Positions 34,696 through 45,568 are shown, counted from the stretch's first letter. The stretch is 64,000 bases of DNA from Fusobacteriota bacterium (GCA_009773805.1 WTXA01000002.1:124001-188000); one strand, 5' to 3'. The notes: generated from the sequence alone by a model not told the origin. Translations and numbers: made by a program.

Positions 34696-34878
34696 TTATT
34701 TTTGTGACCATTTGTCTATTGCGTTAATGTATAGTCTTCTATTGACTTGTATCATCACTGATATTACTCTTTTATCTTACCATAGAGTTCTAGTGATACT
34801 ATGGTTCCCGCTTATGGTTTACTTAGTTCTATTGTATAGGCCATTTCCTTTATGCAAGTTACTAATACTATTAACTAG
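34696..34878 (-). pseudogene. Decayed N-formylglutamate amidohydrolase fragment
   Basis: Reading the minus strand in shifting frames gives stretches that align with the C-terminal part of the intact enzyme at 9786-10559. LVNSISNL matches LVKVICNC, GTIVSLELYG matches GTIVPLELYG, and VISVMIQVNRRLYI matches VMSVMIEVNRRLYM. The relic then ends AIDKWSQK, matching AIDEWITQK, after a loss of about 20 codons. In-frame stops and frame changes make it non-functional. It sits just downstream of the DUF697-like paralogue, as its counterpart does, so the whole locus was duplicated and then decayed; the TM2 gene is missing here. Confidence 0.8.
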
Positions 34879-34983
34879 TCTCAGGATGTTCATTGAACTG
34901 TTGGTATGTGTAGTTTTTATCAAAGTTAACATTATTTTGTCTCTAATATTTGTTCGAAAATACTTAATAAATGCAATTTATAT

Positions 34984-35985
34984 TTAATTATCATTCATTA
35001 CTTGTTCTGTTTCGACTGACTCTACATCAATTGATTCTTCACTATCTTGTTTTTTCTTTTTAATAAACTTAGAAATCTTTTCTTTAGAGAATTCTTCTAA
35101 TACTTTTACTCTTTCAGCTATTTTTTTAGAATCTATTTTTATCCCATAGTTAATATTAAGAAATACTGCTTCACCTATGGCAAATGTAAAGGCAAAGGCT
35201 ATTGCACCTTTTAGTATATTACCGGCACCAACAGGAATCTTGCCTATTGATTGAGTTGCAAGCATTTGTGCACCTTTGGCACCACTAATCATTATCACTA
35301 ATTCTGGGATAAGTTTTAATGGTTCTATTATTCTGCCACTGATTCCTGCTGTAATGAATATCATTCTTAGTTCATTGGCTGTCAATACTGTAAAGTCAGA
35401 TGCTCCCTCTAGAGGGGCGGTAACTATTTGATGAGGTCCAGGGATAATATTAGCAAAAGAGGATCCGGCAGCCCATACCCCATTTTGTATTGCTATTTCA
35501 GTTATCTTCTTCCTTGAAGCTATTGCTCTTAGTGCTGGATAATTAAAACCTAAAGCAGGAGTAAGTTCTTCATGATCATTTATTATTTCTTCAATATTTT
35601 CTTCAGTTAAGATAGAATTAAAAATATAGTATTTGCGTATTTTTGTTTTTTCTCTTACTTTATTTATATATTTATTGTCTACTATATTTATTTCAGAGTT
35701 GTTGTTATCTATTTTTATATTCTCAATTTTGTTTATATCGATAAATATTATTTTCTCTCTGGCTTTTGCTGTTAAGGCATTTTCCTTATCTAGTTTAACT
35801 CCAAAGAAGTCATATTTGCTTTTTTCTAGTTCAGTAATAAAAACTGTTAGGGACTCAATGTCACCTATATAATTGATCTTAAAATCCATCAATGAGTCTT
35901 TATTGACTTTTTTCCAGTTTATTTTCTTGATTTCGTTCCAGATATTTTCTTTCATTTCACCTTTGTTCTTATTGAAAATCCCCAT
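34984..35985 (-). CDS. DUF697/YcjF-like membrane protein, paralogue 2
   Basis: A protein of about 333 residues, paralogue of the 10785-11717 product. The N-terminal region (KKINWKKVNKDSLMDF) and the membrane-like C-terminal core (NIIPGPHQIVTAPLEGASDF, GAKGAQMLATQSIGKIPVG, AIAFAFTFAIGEAVF) match closely. It has an extra acidic C-terminal tail (EESIDVESVETEQVMNDN) absent from paralogue 1. ATG at 35985 follows GGAGA by 9 bases; an outer ATG at 36006 is possible. A hutG-like relic lies immediately downstream. Function unknown. Confidence 0.6.
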   Translation of the reverse strand: MGIFNKNKGEMKENIWNEIKKINWKKVNKDSLMDFKINYIGDIESLTVFITELEKSKYDFFGVKLDKENALTAKAREKIIFIDINKIENIKIDNNNSEINIVDNKYINKVREKTKIRKYYIFNSILTEENIEEIINDHEELTPALGFNYPALRAIASRKKITEIAIQNGVWAAGSSFANIIPGPHQIVTAPLEGASDFTVLTANELRMIFITAGISGRIIEPLKLIPELVIMISGAKGAQMLATQSIGKIPVGAGNILKGAIAFAFTFAIGEAVFLNINYGIKIDSKKIAERVKVLEEFSKEKISKFIKKKKQDSEESIDVESVETEQVMNDN

Positions 35986-36074
35986 TTTACGTATTCTCCA
36001 TTCCACTTATTTTGTTTTAACATTTTATTTAAAGTTTTTCAACTTATTGATGATGTACGTTTAATAATACAGTT

Positions 36075-37238
36075 TCATGTATTTAGATTTTTTTTATATT
36101 TGCAATATTCACTTATTAAGCAAATGTCGCATCTTGGATCAGCTGTACAAACCTGCCCATAGCCATCAGAACAGTAACTCCAAAGCGCTGCATCAATAAA
36201 AGCCTTGGTATACCCAGTTCTTTCTGACAATTCATCAATAATATGAATAGACTCCAATTCCCCAGCATTAATACTATTTGAATATGCTAGCCTTTCCCTA
36301 CCTAGAATTCTTCTTATGTGAACATCAGGTTTCGCTCCATCAATGCCAACATTTCTCAAGAATTCCCAAGCAAGTGCATAACCTATATATCTCAACTTAT
36401 ACTTGCCACTAGATAGTATTGTAGCAATTCTAGATGCTGAATATGATTCATAGAAATTATCTAGGCTACCATAGTCCTTCTCTATTAGTTCCAGCATATG
36501 GATATTATCCTTCAAACTAATCATTTGTTTTTTAGTAGCAATATTTCCGCATTTAAGTTTGAATATTCCATTATAGAAATAATCATCTGGTATATTTAAT
36601 ATTTTCACCCTATCGTAATCAAAGAATAGCTTATCTATTTCTTTAAGCTTAGATACTATTTTGCTCCATTTAGTTTGGTTGCTCAATTGGGCATAGACTA
36701 AACCTCTAATATTCTCACTAAAGCTAAATATCTTCCCTTCATTTCTTGCTTTAATATTTTCCAAATGAGACAAGTCATCAAAATATATGTTCTTATCTGA
36801 TAGGTATTTGCAGATAAGATTTATAATTGTTGCTTCTTTTCCATGATTGTTTGAACTTGTATTAAAGTATTCATCATTTTTAGTTGTCACTATATTGGTC
36901 GAGTTTCCAGGAGATAGCTCTTCATCCAAATATGAACTATATATACCATTAATCCATTCACCAACAGTTGCTCCTTTATTGCTAACTGTTCCCGTGTATT
37001 TATAGTTTTCGCCTACATATTCATATAGTCCTGTTCCTCGATTTATGAAAATGTGAAGATAGTTCTTATAGTTTTTTATTCCGTTATTGGTTATGTTATA
37101 GCAGTAGTCACTTGGTATTATATTATCTATCTTCTTACCATATTTTATATTAACAATATTTTTGATTTGTTTTGAATCAAATGTTTTTCCAAAATCTGCT
37201 TTATTAAAACAATTTTTTATTGCTTCAAGATCTGTCAT
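36075..37238 (-). CDS. HhH-GPD/endonuclease III-like protein with extra N-terminal domain
   Basis: The protein is 387 residues. The C-terminal half is an endonuclease III/MutY-type HhH-GPD domain with LRYIGYALAWEFLRNVGI before the catalytic-Asp segment AKPDVHIRRIL (about 301). A 4Fe-4S ligand set, C-x5-C-x2-C-x5-C, lies near 363-380. The N-terminal half carries the segment IIPSDYCYN and a GTGLYEYVGENYKY-like stretch, which I recall from wHTH-type domains in restriction-associated proteins. The fusion and its place next to the Qat genes suggest defence-related base excision or modified-base recognition. Glycosylase activity is not proven. Confidence 0.72.
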   Translation of the reverse strand: MTDLEAIKNCFNKADFGKTFDSKQIKNIVNIKYGKKIDNIIPSDYCYNITNNGIKNYKNYLHIFINRGTGLYEYVGENYKYTGTVSNKGATVGEWINGIYSSYLDEELSPGNSTNIVTTKNDEYFNTSSNNHGKEATIINLICKYLSDKNIYFDDLSHLENIKARNEGKIFSFSENIRGLVYAQLSNQTKWSKIVSKLKEIDKLFFDYDRVKILNIPDDYFYNGIFKLKCGNIATKKQMISLKDNIHMLELIEKDYGSLDNFYESYSASRIATILSSGKYKLRYIGYALAWEFLRNVGIDGAKPDVHIRRILGRERLAYSNSINAGELESIHIIDELSERTGYTKAFIDAALWSYCSDGYGQVCTADPRCDICLISEYCKYKKNLNT

Positions 37239-37497
37239 ACTATAAAAACCTTCTTCCCCTCAATTTAACAACTACAAAAAACTTTTTTAACCCCATTACT
37301 TAGATTTAAGCAACATTGCTATTTCATTTTCTTTTGAGTGGTACCTCTGGAAATAGTGAATTTGCATAATTATTTTTTCCCTTTTAATTCTTTATTCAGT
37401 TCTTAGATAAGTATAACTTTTAAATTTACCAAACATGCTGGTCGATTGTTTCAGATTATATTTGTAAAAATAAGAGATGAAGTAATGTACCTCCTCT

Positions 37498-38238
37498 TTA
37501 ATCGTTTATGTCCTGCTCCAGTAGTTTTTTTTGATTTGCTTGCAATTGCTCGAAAACATGTTCTTTAGATATTTCCCACAAATCACAAAGTTTATCAGAT
37601 ATTCTTATTGCCTCCCATGGCATAATTACGTTTGATCCAAAATTTGTAAATGGACCATCAGATTCTGGAATCAACTTATCTATTGGGATTTTTTTAATTA
37701 TCGAACGGCCTCTTGCACTATTAATCATAGTAGGATTAACACTAAACCAACAACCCAATTCATTTGCTTGTTCCAGTTCTTCCATTGTGCCTGAAAACCA
37801 ATGTAATATAGGTATGCAATTATTATTATATTTTCTTAATATTGAAAGAACTCTTGTTGCTGCATTTCTTGAATGAATGCTTAGAATTTTCCCTCCTGTT
37901 TCTTGACATGTAATTATAGTATCGGTAAAAATTGACTCTTGCAGAGAAAATGTTTGTTTATATTTTTCAGAACCATCAATACCTATCTCACCAACAAATC
38001 TCACTTTTGGAATGGCCTCTAGCAACAAAGAACGTTCTTTATATTTATATTCAACTACTTCGGGATGTAAACCTACAGCTGTTTGTATATTTTTATATCC
38101 AACAAATAATTGAGATGTTAATTGCCATGCTCTTGGGCTTGTTGTAACAACTAGTGTAAAGATATTTCTTTTTGCTACAACAGGAAGCATCTGTATTGAA
38201 TTTTTATATAAATCTAAATGACAATGAAAGTCCATCAT
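37498..38238 (-). CDS. qatD: QatD, TatD-family metal-dependent nuclease
   Basis: This 246-residue TatD-type hydrolase has metal ligands HCHLD (residues 4-8), a Glu in FVGEIGIDG (about 80), a His in ILSIHSRNA (about 117), HWFSG (about 146) and the Asp in PESDGPF (about 190). TatD enzymes are 3'-5' exonucleases or endonucleases. Its start overlaps the qatC stop by four bases (ATGA). As the last gene of the Qat operon it is the expected nuclease component, known to be needed for anti-phage defence. Confidence 0.88.
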   Translation of the reverse strand: MMDFHCHLDLYKNSIQMLPVVAKRNIFTLVVTTSPRAWQLTSQLFVGYKNIQTAVGLHPEVVEYKYKERSLLLEAIPKVRFVGEIGIDGSEKYKQTFSLQESIFTDTIITCQETGGKILSIHSRNAATRVLSILRKYNNNCIPILHWFSGTMEELEQANELGCWFSVNPTMINSARGRSIIKKIPIDKLIPESDGPFTNFGSNVIMPWEAIRISDKLCDLWEISKEHVFEQLQANQKKLLEQDIND

Positions 38239-39506
38239 ATTACACCTTGTAGTTTAATAAATTCTCCAAGCTCATCTAATCCTCTTGAAATAACATTCTC
38301 AAAGTGATTTCTTTCATTTATTTCTGAAAAAAATAAGTGTCCCGTAGTTAATTGTTTAATACCGTCATTTATATATTTTAGATATGTTGAGGCTACAGAA
38401 GAAACATCCTTTGAATCTACACTTGTAATCTGTGTATAAATATAACCTTTGAATGTTGAATCTGCTAACCCGGATTTATGAAAAGCAGCTCGTCTTACCA
38501 AACAAGGCACACATACTCCGCAATGAGTCAAATTATGGCGTTGATATTTCCCGCAACTTACAGAATCATTTATCAATTTTTCCAGCAACTCCTTGTCTGA
38601 ACATTCTTTTAACATTTCACCTTTTGTTTTAAATTGATACGGTAATACTAAATTAACATTTAACCCTAAATGCTTCCACATTAACTGTAGTCCACTCATA
38701 TATATTGGATGTGTTGTCTTTGTACTAAGACTTCCCAACCTCATTGGACCTAAAGGAATATTCAAACTAATAAATCCATTTTCAGGAACATATATATTTG
38801 TTGATCGATTCTCAGTCTGAGTTATTACAGAGGATGCTATTAAAGCAAATGCAAAGAAGATAATTGATCTAGCTCTAGTTGACTTTTCTGTATTTCCACG
38901 ATGTCTTATTTTTGCACTCCATTGGCAATGACGATCTCCACCATCTAATGCTAATGCATACTTCTTCTGTGTAATTCGATCACCACGTGCAATTCTAGAT
39001 ACGAAAATTGGAGTTTTGTTCATCGATTTTAAATCAATAGCTCCTACCAAACTATCAACCCCACCTGAAAGAAGACAAACACAATCCCCTTGCATTGGGT
39101 ATTTTAGTACTTTTGGTTTTAGGACAATAGGATCTGATTCATAAAAGTGAAGAGACCAAAAATCACCAGTCAGAAATCTCAACGTATTTTCAAGTTCATT
39201 ACGCTTTTCTACCCATAAAGAAGGTTTTTGAAGATAAACATGAAGTTCAATGTTTCTTGTCCATCCATCTGAGCTATCACTTCTTATAATAGCTTCATCA
39301 GCTGCAGAAACTGATAGTGCAAAAGTTGTAAAATCTATAATTTCGGTTGATGGATTTAATCCATTTTTCTCGATATCTTTTAGCAATCTTGGTGCTATAT
39401 GACCAATTAATGGATTTTTAGAAACTGAATACAACATAAAATATTTCGCTTCTTCTTCCAAAATATCTGGTATAGTTGATTCTGGACAACATATTACTTT
39501 TTTCAT
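38235..39506 (-). CDS. qatC: QatC, QueC-like ATP-pyrophosphatase
   Basis: This 423-residue protein has a PP-loop SGGVDS (about 145-150) and a C-terminal QueC-type zinc site (CGKYQRH, then HCGVCVPC, about 310-332). QueC makes preQ0, but in the Qat system a QueC-like protein is part of the defence module, and its product or target is not settled. ATGA overlaps join it to qatB upstream and qatD downstream. Confidence 0.9.
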   Translation of the reverse strand: MKKVICCPESTIPDILEEEAKYFMLYSVSKNPLIGHIAPRLLKDIEKNGLNPSTEIIDFTTFALSVSAADEAIIRSDSSDGWTRNIELHVYLQKPSLWVEKRNELENTLRFLTGDFWSLHFYESDPIVLKPKVLKYPMQGDCVCLLSGGVDSLVGAIDLKSMNKTPIFVSRIARGDRITQKKYALALDGGDRHCQWSAKIRHRGNTEKSTRARSIIFFAFALIASSVITQTENRSTNIYVPENGFISLNIPLGPMRLGSLSTKTTHPIYMSGLQLMWKHLGLNVNLVLPYQFKTKGEMLKECSDKELLEKLINDSVSCGKYQRHNLTHCGVCVPCLVRRAAFHKSGLADSTFKGYIYTQITSVDSKDVSSVASTYLKYINDGIKQLTTGHLFFSEINERNHFENVISRGLDELGEFIKLQGVI

Positions 39507-40342
39507 AGTGCCCCCTCATAAACATAAAAAGTGTTAGATAATGCATCTTGCAATATATCGTTAAGTTGATTTGGTGTAAAATTTTCACTGCTTTCTCGTA
39601 GTTTTTCAACTTGGATAAAAATCTCCGATTCCAAATAACTATGCATTTCATTCATCCTTGCAACCTTGATTTTTGGTGCAAGTGAAGACTTTTCAAAGGA
39701 TTGACCTATATCTAAACACAATCTATTAAATGCTTCATAACTTAAAAATGATTCAATTATGTTCCAAATATCATTATCTTTTAGGTTAAGCAAATCGATT
39801 TGCGGATTATTTATGATTAGATTTTCCAATGCTTGAGCCATTGATTCTCTACACGATATTTCATCAATGCTCCCTCCAAACGGAGTAACCATATTGATGA
39901 TTTCATCTAAAATTTCATCAGCACTTGCATTTCTTGAAGTTAATGTAGATACCCATTCATTTATCTCTGGGTCATTACCTTCTCTAGCTGATCTTAAGAC
40001 ACCAAATAATGCTGACGCTGATTTTGTCGAAGTGCGCATTCTATTTGCTACATTTCGAGCACCACCCATACCAGTGCGAGAGTAATGTCCCAAGGCTTTC
40101 CTTAGTGAATCACTATCCCCTGATTGTGCATAATTATTTAATGCACGTCGCGTAGCACTGAATCTTCTTGGCGGAGCGATGTTAATTTTAGTATTATCAA
40201 TATCCTCATCCTGTAAACCTAAATCATTTTCTTTTGATGCATCTGAAGATGTTGTACTCCCAGGCATTTCAATTTCATCCAACCACGGAGGATCAAAAGA
40301 AACTCCCCCATTTGGACCATTACTTGATGTTGATGTTCCCAT
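39503..40342 (-). CDS. qatB: QatB
   Basis: A 279-residue protein whose N-terminus, MGTSTSSNGPNGGVSFDPPW, is the recurring QatB pattern. It continues with a helical domain (ATRRALNNYAQSGDSDS, then GHYSRTGMGGARNVANRM). No enzymatic motif is visible. It overlaps the qatA stop by one base (TAATG) and qatC by four, so the four genes are one translational unit. It is required for Qat defence in published work, with unknown biochemistry. Confidence 0.88.
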   Translation of the reverse strand: MGTSTSSNGPNGGVSFDPPWLDEIEMPGSTTSSDASKENDLGLQDEDIDNTKINIAPPRRFSATRRALNNYAQSGDSDSLRKALGHYSRTGMGGARNVANRMRTSTKSASALFGVLRSAREGNDPEINEWVSTLTSRNASADEILDEIINMVTPFGGSIDEISCRESMAQALENLIINNPQIDLLNLKDNDIWNIIESFLSYEAFNRLCLDIGQSFEKSSLAPKIKVARMNEMHSYLESEIFIQVEKLRESSENFTPNQLNDILQDALSNTFYVYEGAL

Positions 40343-42210
40343 TATTTTTTCCTCTCTAATGCTTTTATTGCATTTTTTACTACTTGTGGTGTTTGACTAT
40401 CTTCAAACCATTGTTTTAGCATTCTTTCAGCCCATTCTTCTTCACGTAAATAGGGAATGATTAAAGCTGATCGTTTATTTGATGGTATTTCACTTAGAAA
40501 GCCTACAAAATTAACTCCTAGAACTGAATGAGCTTTAGTAATATGCAAAGCTTGTATTAATGTTTCTGGCTCCCACTGTGTTGCTCTTGCTTGTCGCATA
40601 ATTCTATTAAGTATTCGCTCTGCTTCTATTTCTCCAATTGCTTTTAATTGATCAATGAGAGGTTGAATAATATTCTTTGCCTCTAATAACGCATCTAGTA
40701 ACGCCCTAGCTTCTTGTGAAATTTCATCGTAGCCGGCTAATATAATAGCTTTATCACGACTTAAATAGAGCAATGGTCTAAGATCCTTCTCCCCTAATGT
40801 AGGACTTAACTTCAACCATTCTGAAACAAATGGACTTTTCCAACTTTCATCTAAAATCTCTGCCTGTTCTCCTTTTGATAAAGCGGTCTCAATATCTACT
40901 AATATATTACACCTTCCATCTTCATGGTTGATATTTTTGACTAAGTATTCAAACGCTGCTGGTATTGCACATCTCTCAAACAACTGTAACTTAATCAGCT
41001 GATCAAAAGCAATTGTTATACCTTGAGATTTTGCGATTGTATCTCGAATCAATAAATTATTTAAGAAACGTTTTATTAATCTAGGATTACCTCCAATTCT
41101 ATCAGATGACACCATTATCCCAGCAATCTGATCAGCTATATCAATCTCCATATTAAGTTTAGTAGCATCATCACCAAAAGCTCCTTCTATCGTTTTCCTA
41201 GTTAACCCTCCATCCCAAGATTGGCTAACAGCTTTTAATATGACTTTTTCAGCACGAAAGAGTGCTTCTTCACTAATTAATTGCTTTCTTGAGGCTAGCT
41301 CGGCTAATAATAACACTAAATAACCTTTTACTTCAGCCACTCCAAGTCTTGGAACTCTTAGAGGTATTTGTATCAATTTATCAAAATAGCTAGTAACATG
41401 TTCATCGGATATATCAACATTAATAAAATGTGAACGTACAGAATTTCTTATCATTTGTTCATCTGCAGCAATAATAAATGCTGTATTCGGAATAAACAAC
41501 AAAAGACGCATTGCTTCAAGTGTAGAAATAGCAGTTTCAGGTAGACATCGGTCAAGGTCATCAACTAAAACCACCAAAGTAATTTCAAGCTCTTTTAATA
41601 ATTCAGAAAAAGATAACCGTAAATTCTCAATTTCTTGTGGTAATGATTGAACTTTCCTTTCTTTTAGCAACCCTGGAAGTTCAGGTTTTAAAGCTAAATA
41701 AGCATCTTTTAATCTATCCAAATCCTCAGTTGATGGGTTTCCATCTGATTTAACCAAACCACCTACAGCGCCAATAATTGCTCCTAATGGTCCTCCAAGT
41801 GTTCCTCCAAGTAATGCGCCTGAAGCAACTGGTGTTGCAAGTTTAGCTAAGTGTAGCCAATTTACTCTCTTTGCAAAATCCATTGCTTTTTCAATCCCGC
41901 TTTTTTTTCTTTCGGCTTCCGCTAACAATTTGTCTGAAACAGCTTGTAGTAAAGCTATTCTAGCATCTTCATAACCTTGATAGAGCCAAGCATTAAATTC
42001 AAGAAATATATATTTATTATTTGGTTCTGGATTGGATTCTCTAAGCGATAGACCTATCATTTTTACTAAAGAAGATTTACCCGCACCCCAATTTCCAGAA
42101 ATTCCAATTGAAATTGGTTCACCCTTTGATTGATGAACTAACTGTGCAGCTGTTTTTGCTACGACTGTAAAGTTTAATAAATCTTTAGTTGTTTCGATAT
42201 CATTCCACAT
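40342..42210 (-). CDS. qatA: QatA, KAP-family P-loop NTPase
   Basis: This protein of about 622 residues has Walker A ISGNWGAGKSSLV (about 35-48), a glycine-rich hydrophobic insertion (LLGGTLGGPLGAIIGAVGGL, membrane-inserted in KAP NTPases) and Walker B LVVLVDDLDRCLPE (about 208-220). I chose ATG at 42210 because GAGGAG lies directly upstream; the longer frame starts at 42240. KAP NTPases are AAA-like ATPases often tied to membranes. It leads the Qat operon, 146 bases after hsdR on the same strand. Confidence 0.9.
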   Translation of the reverse strand: MWNDIETTKDLLNFTVVAKTAAQLVHQSKGEPISIGISGNWGAGKSSLVKMIGLSLRESNPEPNNKYIFLEFNAWLYQGYEDARIALLQAVSDKLLAEAERKKSGIEKAMDFAKRVNWLHLAKLATPVASGALLGGTLGGPLGAIIGAVGGLVKSDGNPSTEDLDRLKDAYLALKPELPGLLKERKVQSLPQEIENLRLSFSELLKELEITLVVLVDDLDRCLPETAISTLEAMRLLLFIPNTAFIIAADEQMIRNSVRSHFINVDISDEHVTSYFDKLIQIPLRVPRLGVAEVKGYLVLLLAELASRKQLISEEALFRAEKVILKAVSQSWDGGLTRKTIEGAFGDDATKLNMEIDIADQIAGIMVSSDRIGGNPRLIKRFLNNLLIRDTIAKSQGITIAFDQLIKLQLFERCAIPAAFEYLVKNINHEDGRCNILVDIETALSKGEQAEILDESWKSPFVSEWLKLSPTLGEKDLRPLLYLSRDKAIILAGYDEISQEARALLDALLEAKNIIQPLIDQLKAIGEIEAERILNRIMRQARATQWEPETLIQALHITKAHSVLGVNFVGFLSEIPSNKRSALIIPYLREEEWAERMLKQWFEDSQTPQVVKNAIKALERKK

Positions 42211-42356
42211 AAAACTCCTCTTTTCTACTACCATGAGCATATTTGTTAAATATTTAAGATTTGTAATACAATATTTATTTATTGATTTTAAAAATATTAT
42301 TTATATATATTTATAGAATAAATACTACAAGATGAATTGTAGTGTATTTGTAGTGG

Positions 42357-45300
42357 TCATAACTTAGACTCATTCTGACACATCAACTTAGTCTGCTCCA
42401 TAACAATATCAACAGCCTTAGCTGTCTTATCAGGCGGATAACCATACTTCTTTAGAAGACGCTTAATAGTCATCTTCATCTTAGCCTGAACACTATCACG
42501 AATAGCCCAGTCAACACTAATATTATTCTTAATTGACTGAGTCAAATCCCTGGCAATCTGCTTCAAAATTTCATCACCCATGATCTCCCTTGCTGACTCA
42601 TTGTCCGCTAGAGCATCATAAAAAGCCAACTCATCAGAAGTAAGCCCAGTATTCTCCCCTCGCTTTTCAGCCTCACTGATCTGCTTAGCAAGCTCAATCA
42701 ATTCCATTATGACCTGAGTAGTCTCAATAGCCCTATTCTGATATTTCCTGATAGCTGCTTCAAGTAACTCAGAAAACTTCTTAGACTGTACAAGATTACG
42801 TCTTGAGAATGACCTTATACTACCCTTAAGTAATCTATTAAGAAGTTCTACTGCGAGATTCTTCTGTTTCATACCTTTGACTTCTTCTAAGAATTCATCA
42901 GATAATATAGCAATATTAGGTTTTGAAAGTCCAACCGATTCTAAAATATCAACAACTTCATTTGAAGAGATTGATTTTGAGATTAACTGATTCAATTCAC
43001 TATCTAACTGCGAGGTAGTTTTCTTCTTATTATCCTCATTAATTATTTTAACAAGACTTGCTTTTACCGCTTTATGGAAGCCAATCTCTACATTTAATCT
43101 TTCAGCAACTTCAGTAGTAGCACATAGAGAATAAGCTCTCGCCATTTCAGTTACATGTTTGATATAGTCATTCTTTCTATCTTCTCTAAGTCCAATAATA
43201 TAGTCCATTGTCTCTACTATAGCTTTCATTTTCTCACTAGGTTTTCCTGTGAAGAACTTGCTGTAATCATGACCATGCAATATTTCCTTAATAAGATCAT
43301 ATTTTTCCAGCAAAACTTGGACTGCAACATCAGTATCAACTCCTGTAGTCTTTTTATCACTATCAGTATACTGCGACAATGCCGCTTTCAAGTTTTCAGC
43401 AATACCAATATAGTCAACAACAAGACCACCTTGTTTTTCTTTAAACACCCTATTAACTCTGGCAATTGCTTGCATCAGATTATGACCATTCATAGGTTTA
43501 TCAATATACATAGTATGCAAGCTAGGAACATCAAATCCTGTAAGCCACATATCTCGAACTATAACAATTTTTAATTCGTCATTCTTGTCTTTCATACGCT
43601 TTGCTAATGCTTCTCTGTTAGCTTTGGTTCCAATAAACTTCTGCCAGTCAGCTGGATCAGATGATGCACCAGTCATTACAATTTTTATTTTACCCTTCAA
43701 TAAATCATCACTATGCCAGTCTGGACGTATAGCTACAATTTCTTTATACAAATCTATGGCTATTCTTCTGCTCATGGCAACTATCATAGCCTTTCCGCCC
43801 TCGTTTTCCTGGGCATTGTCCCTCTTTTCGAAGTGTTCAACTATATCCTTGGCTATTTGTTTAACACGCTGATTTGCACCTACTATAGCCTCTAGTCTAG
43901 CCCATTTGCTCTTTAATTTTTCTTTTGGATTGTATTCTTGATATTCAGTTATCTCATCATATTCTGTATCTATATTTGGTTTAAGATTTTCTGGTAATTC
44001 AAGTTTTGCTATTCTGCTCTCATAGAATATCTTAACAGTTGTTCCATCTTCAACAGCTCTGGTCATATCGTATACATCAATATAGTCGCCAAAAACGGCA
44101 CGGGTATTCTTGTCAGTTAATTCAACTGGAGTACCTGTAAACCCAATATATGATGCATTAGGTAAACTATCTCTCATATACTTTGCATATCCGTACTTAA
44201 CATCAGCTTCATCATCAACTTTGACTATGTCAGCCCCAAATCCATACTGGCTTCTATGTGCTTCATCAGCTATAACAATTACATTCTTACGATCTGACAG
44301 AACTATACTCTTACCATATTCAACACCACTATCTGCTACTTTATCCATATTTTGATAAGATACCTCATCACCGATTAATTCATTGGTAAATGGAGCAAAC
44401 TTATGGATAGTGGTGAATATAATACCACCACTGGTACGATTGTTTAATAAATCTCTCAAATGAAGTCTATCCTCTGCTTGTACAGGAATACTTCTTAGAA
44501 TATCCTTACTCTTAAAGAAAGTGTTAAACAGCTGATCATCTAAATCGTTTCTATCCGTTATGACAACGATTGTTGGATTTTCTAGTTCTTCACTAATAAC
44601 AAGCTTTCCAGCATAGAATACCATTGATAAGCTTTTACCACTTCCTTGGGTATGCCAGACTACACCAATTCTTCTGTCTCCAGAATCCATTGTTGCTCGC
44701 TCTGTACTATCAACAGCTTTGTTTACAGCATGGTATTGGTGATAGCCAGCTAGTATTTTAGTTGTATCTTTACCATCACTTTGGAATAGTATAAAGTGCC
44801 TTATAATATCTAAAAACCTATCTCGTTGAAACATTCCCTTGATCAGCACTTCAAGTTGTGGGATAGACAAAGATGCTACATCATCTCCATCTATTGTCCT
44901 CCAGGCCATAAATCTATCTTCATCTGATGATAGTGTTCCTGCTCTTGCATTAACTCCATCACTTGTAACCATAAAAGAATTGTATGTGAATAATGATGGT
45001 ATTGTCATCTTATATGTCTGTAGTTGATTATATGCATCAGTTATATCAACATTTTCGTCACTAGCACTTTTAAGTTCAATAACAACAAGTGGTATACCAT
45101 TTGTAAAGGCTACAACATCTGGTCTTTTCTCTACTCCATGTTCAACGATTGTGAATTGGTTAGCTACCATGAAGTCATTATTCAAAGGTTTGTCAAAATC
45201 AAATACATATACCTTCTCGGTTCTGTAGCTTGCATCTGGTTGTCTGACTTGTACATCTATTCCATCTGTTATCATTTTATGGAATGCTTTATTGTTCATG

Positions 45301-45551
45301 ATCAGACTAGGACTTTTGGGTATGACAATTTGTTTGAAGGCGTCTTCAATTGCTTCTCCCAGCATATTGGGGTTTATTCTTACTAGTGCTTCTTTTAGTC
45401 TTTCATTTAGGATTACATCTCTATAATCCTTACGTTCCTGGTATTCACCATCTGGTGCTATATCAGGACCAAAGACTATCTCGTATCCTAGTTCTTCAAA
45501 CCATTCTAGTGTTGCTTCTTCTAAGTGGGATTCGCAGAAGTTATTTTTCAT
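42357..45551 (-). CDS. hsdR: Type I restriction endonuclease subunit R
   Basis: This protein of about 1064 residues has a PD-(D/E)xK nuclease region ([15 protein letters not shown], about 154) and a translocase motor with Walker [13 protein letters not shown] (about 299-306). DEAH in [12 protein letters not shown] (about 428) and GFTGTPVE follow, then helicase motif VI-like [14 protein letters not shown]. The long C-terminus contacts HsdM/HsdS. It cuts unmodified DNA after ATP-driven translocation. ATG at 45551 was chosen over GTG at 45566. An FRG-domain gene separates it from hsdS. Confidence 0.93.
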   Translation of the reverse strand: MKNNFCESHLEEATLEWFEELGYEIVFGPDIAPDGEYQERKDYRDVILNERLKEALVRINPNMLGEAIEDAFKQIVIPKSPSLIMNNKAFHKMITDGIDVQVRQPDASYRTEKVYVFDFDKPLNNDFMVANQFTIVEHGVEKRPDVVAFTNGIPLVVIELKSASDENVDITDAYNQLQTYKMTIPSLFTYNSFMVTSDGVNARAGTLSSDEDRFMAWRTIDGDDVASLSIPQLEVLIKGMFQRDRFLDIIRHFILFQSDGKDTTKILAGYHQYHAVNKAVDSTERATMDSGDRRIGVVWHTQGSGKSLSMVFYAGKLVISEELENPTIVVITDRNDLDDQLFNTFFKSKDILRSIPVQAEDRLHLRDLLNNRTSGGIIFTTIHKFAPFTNELIGDEVSYQNMDKVADSGVEYGKSIVLSDRKNVIVIADEAHRSQYGFGADIVKVDDEADVKYGYAKYMRDSLPNASYIGFTGTPVELTDKNTRAVFGDYIDVYDMTRAVEDGTTVKIFYESRIAKLELPENLKPNIDTEYDEITEYQEYNPKEKLKSKWARLEAIVGANQRVKQIAKDIVEHFEKRDNAQENEGGKAMIVAMSRRIAIDLYKEIVAIRPDWHSDDLLKGKIKIVMTGASSDPADWQKFIGTKANREALAKRMKDKNDELKIVIVRDMWLTGFDVPSLHTMYIDKPMNGHNLMQAIARVNRVFKEKQGGLVVDYIGIAENLKAALSQYTDSDKKTTGVDTDVAVQVLLEKYDLIKEILHGHDYSKFFTGKPSEKMKAIVETMDYIIGLREDRKNDYIKHVTEMARAYSLCATTEVAERLNVEIGFHKAVKASLVKIINEDNKKKTTSQLDSELNQLISKSISSNEVVDILESVGLSKPNIAILSDEFLEEVKGMKQKNLAVELLNRLLKGSIRSFSRRNLVQSKKFSELLEAAIRKYQNRAIETTQVIMELIELAKQISEAEKRGENTGLTSDELAFYDALADNESAREIMGDEILKQIARDLTQSIKNNISVDWAIRDSVQAKMKMTIKRLLKKYGYPPDKTAKAVDIVMEQTKLMCQNESKL

Positions 45552-45568
45552 AATAAAACCTTTCACCT

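Noticed and set aside
37470-37498. Imperfect hairpin just past qatD
   Set aside because: The stem is interrupted and the T run weak, so I did not list it as a terminator.
38235-39506. Reading the QueC-like gene as part of queuosine biosynthesis
   Set aside because: No queD, queE or queF neighbours are present, and the gene is coupled to qatB and qatD, so the Qat assignment is stronger.
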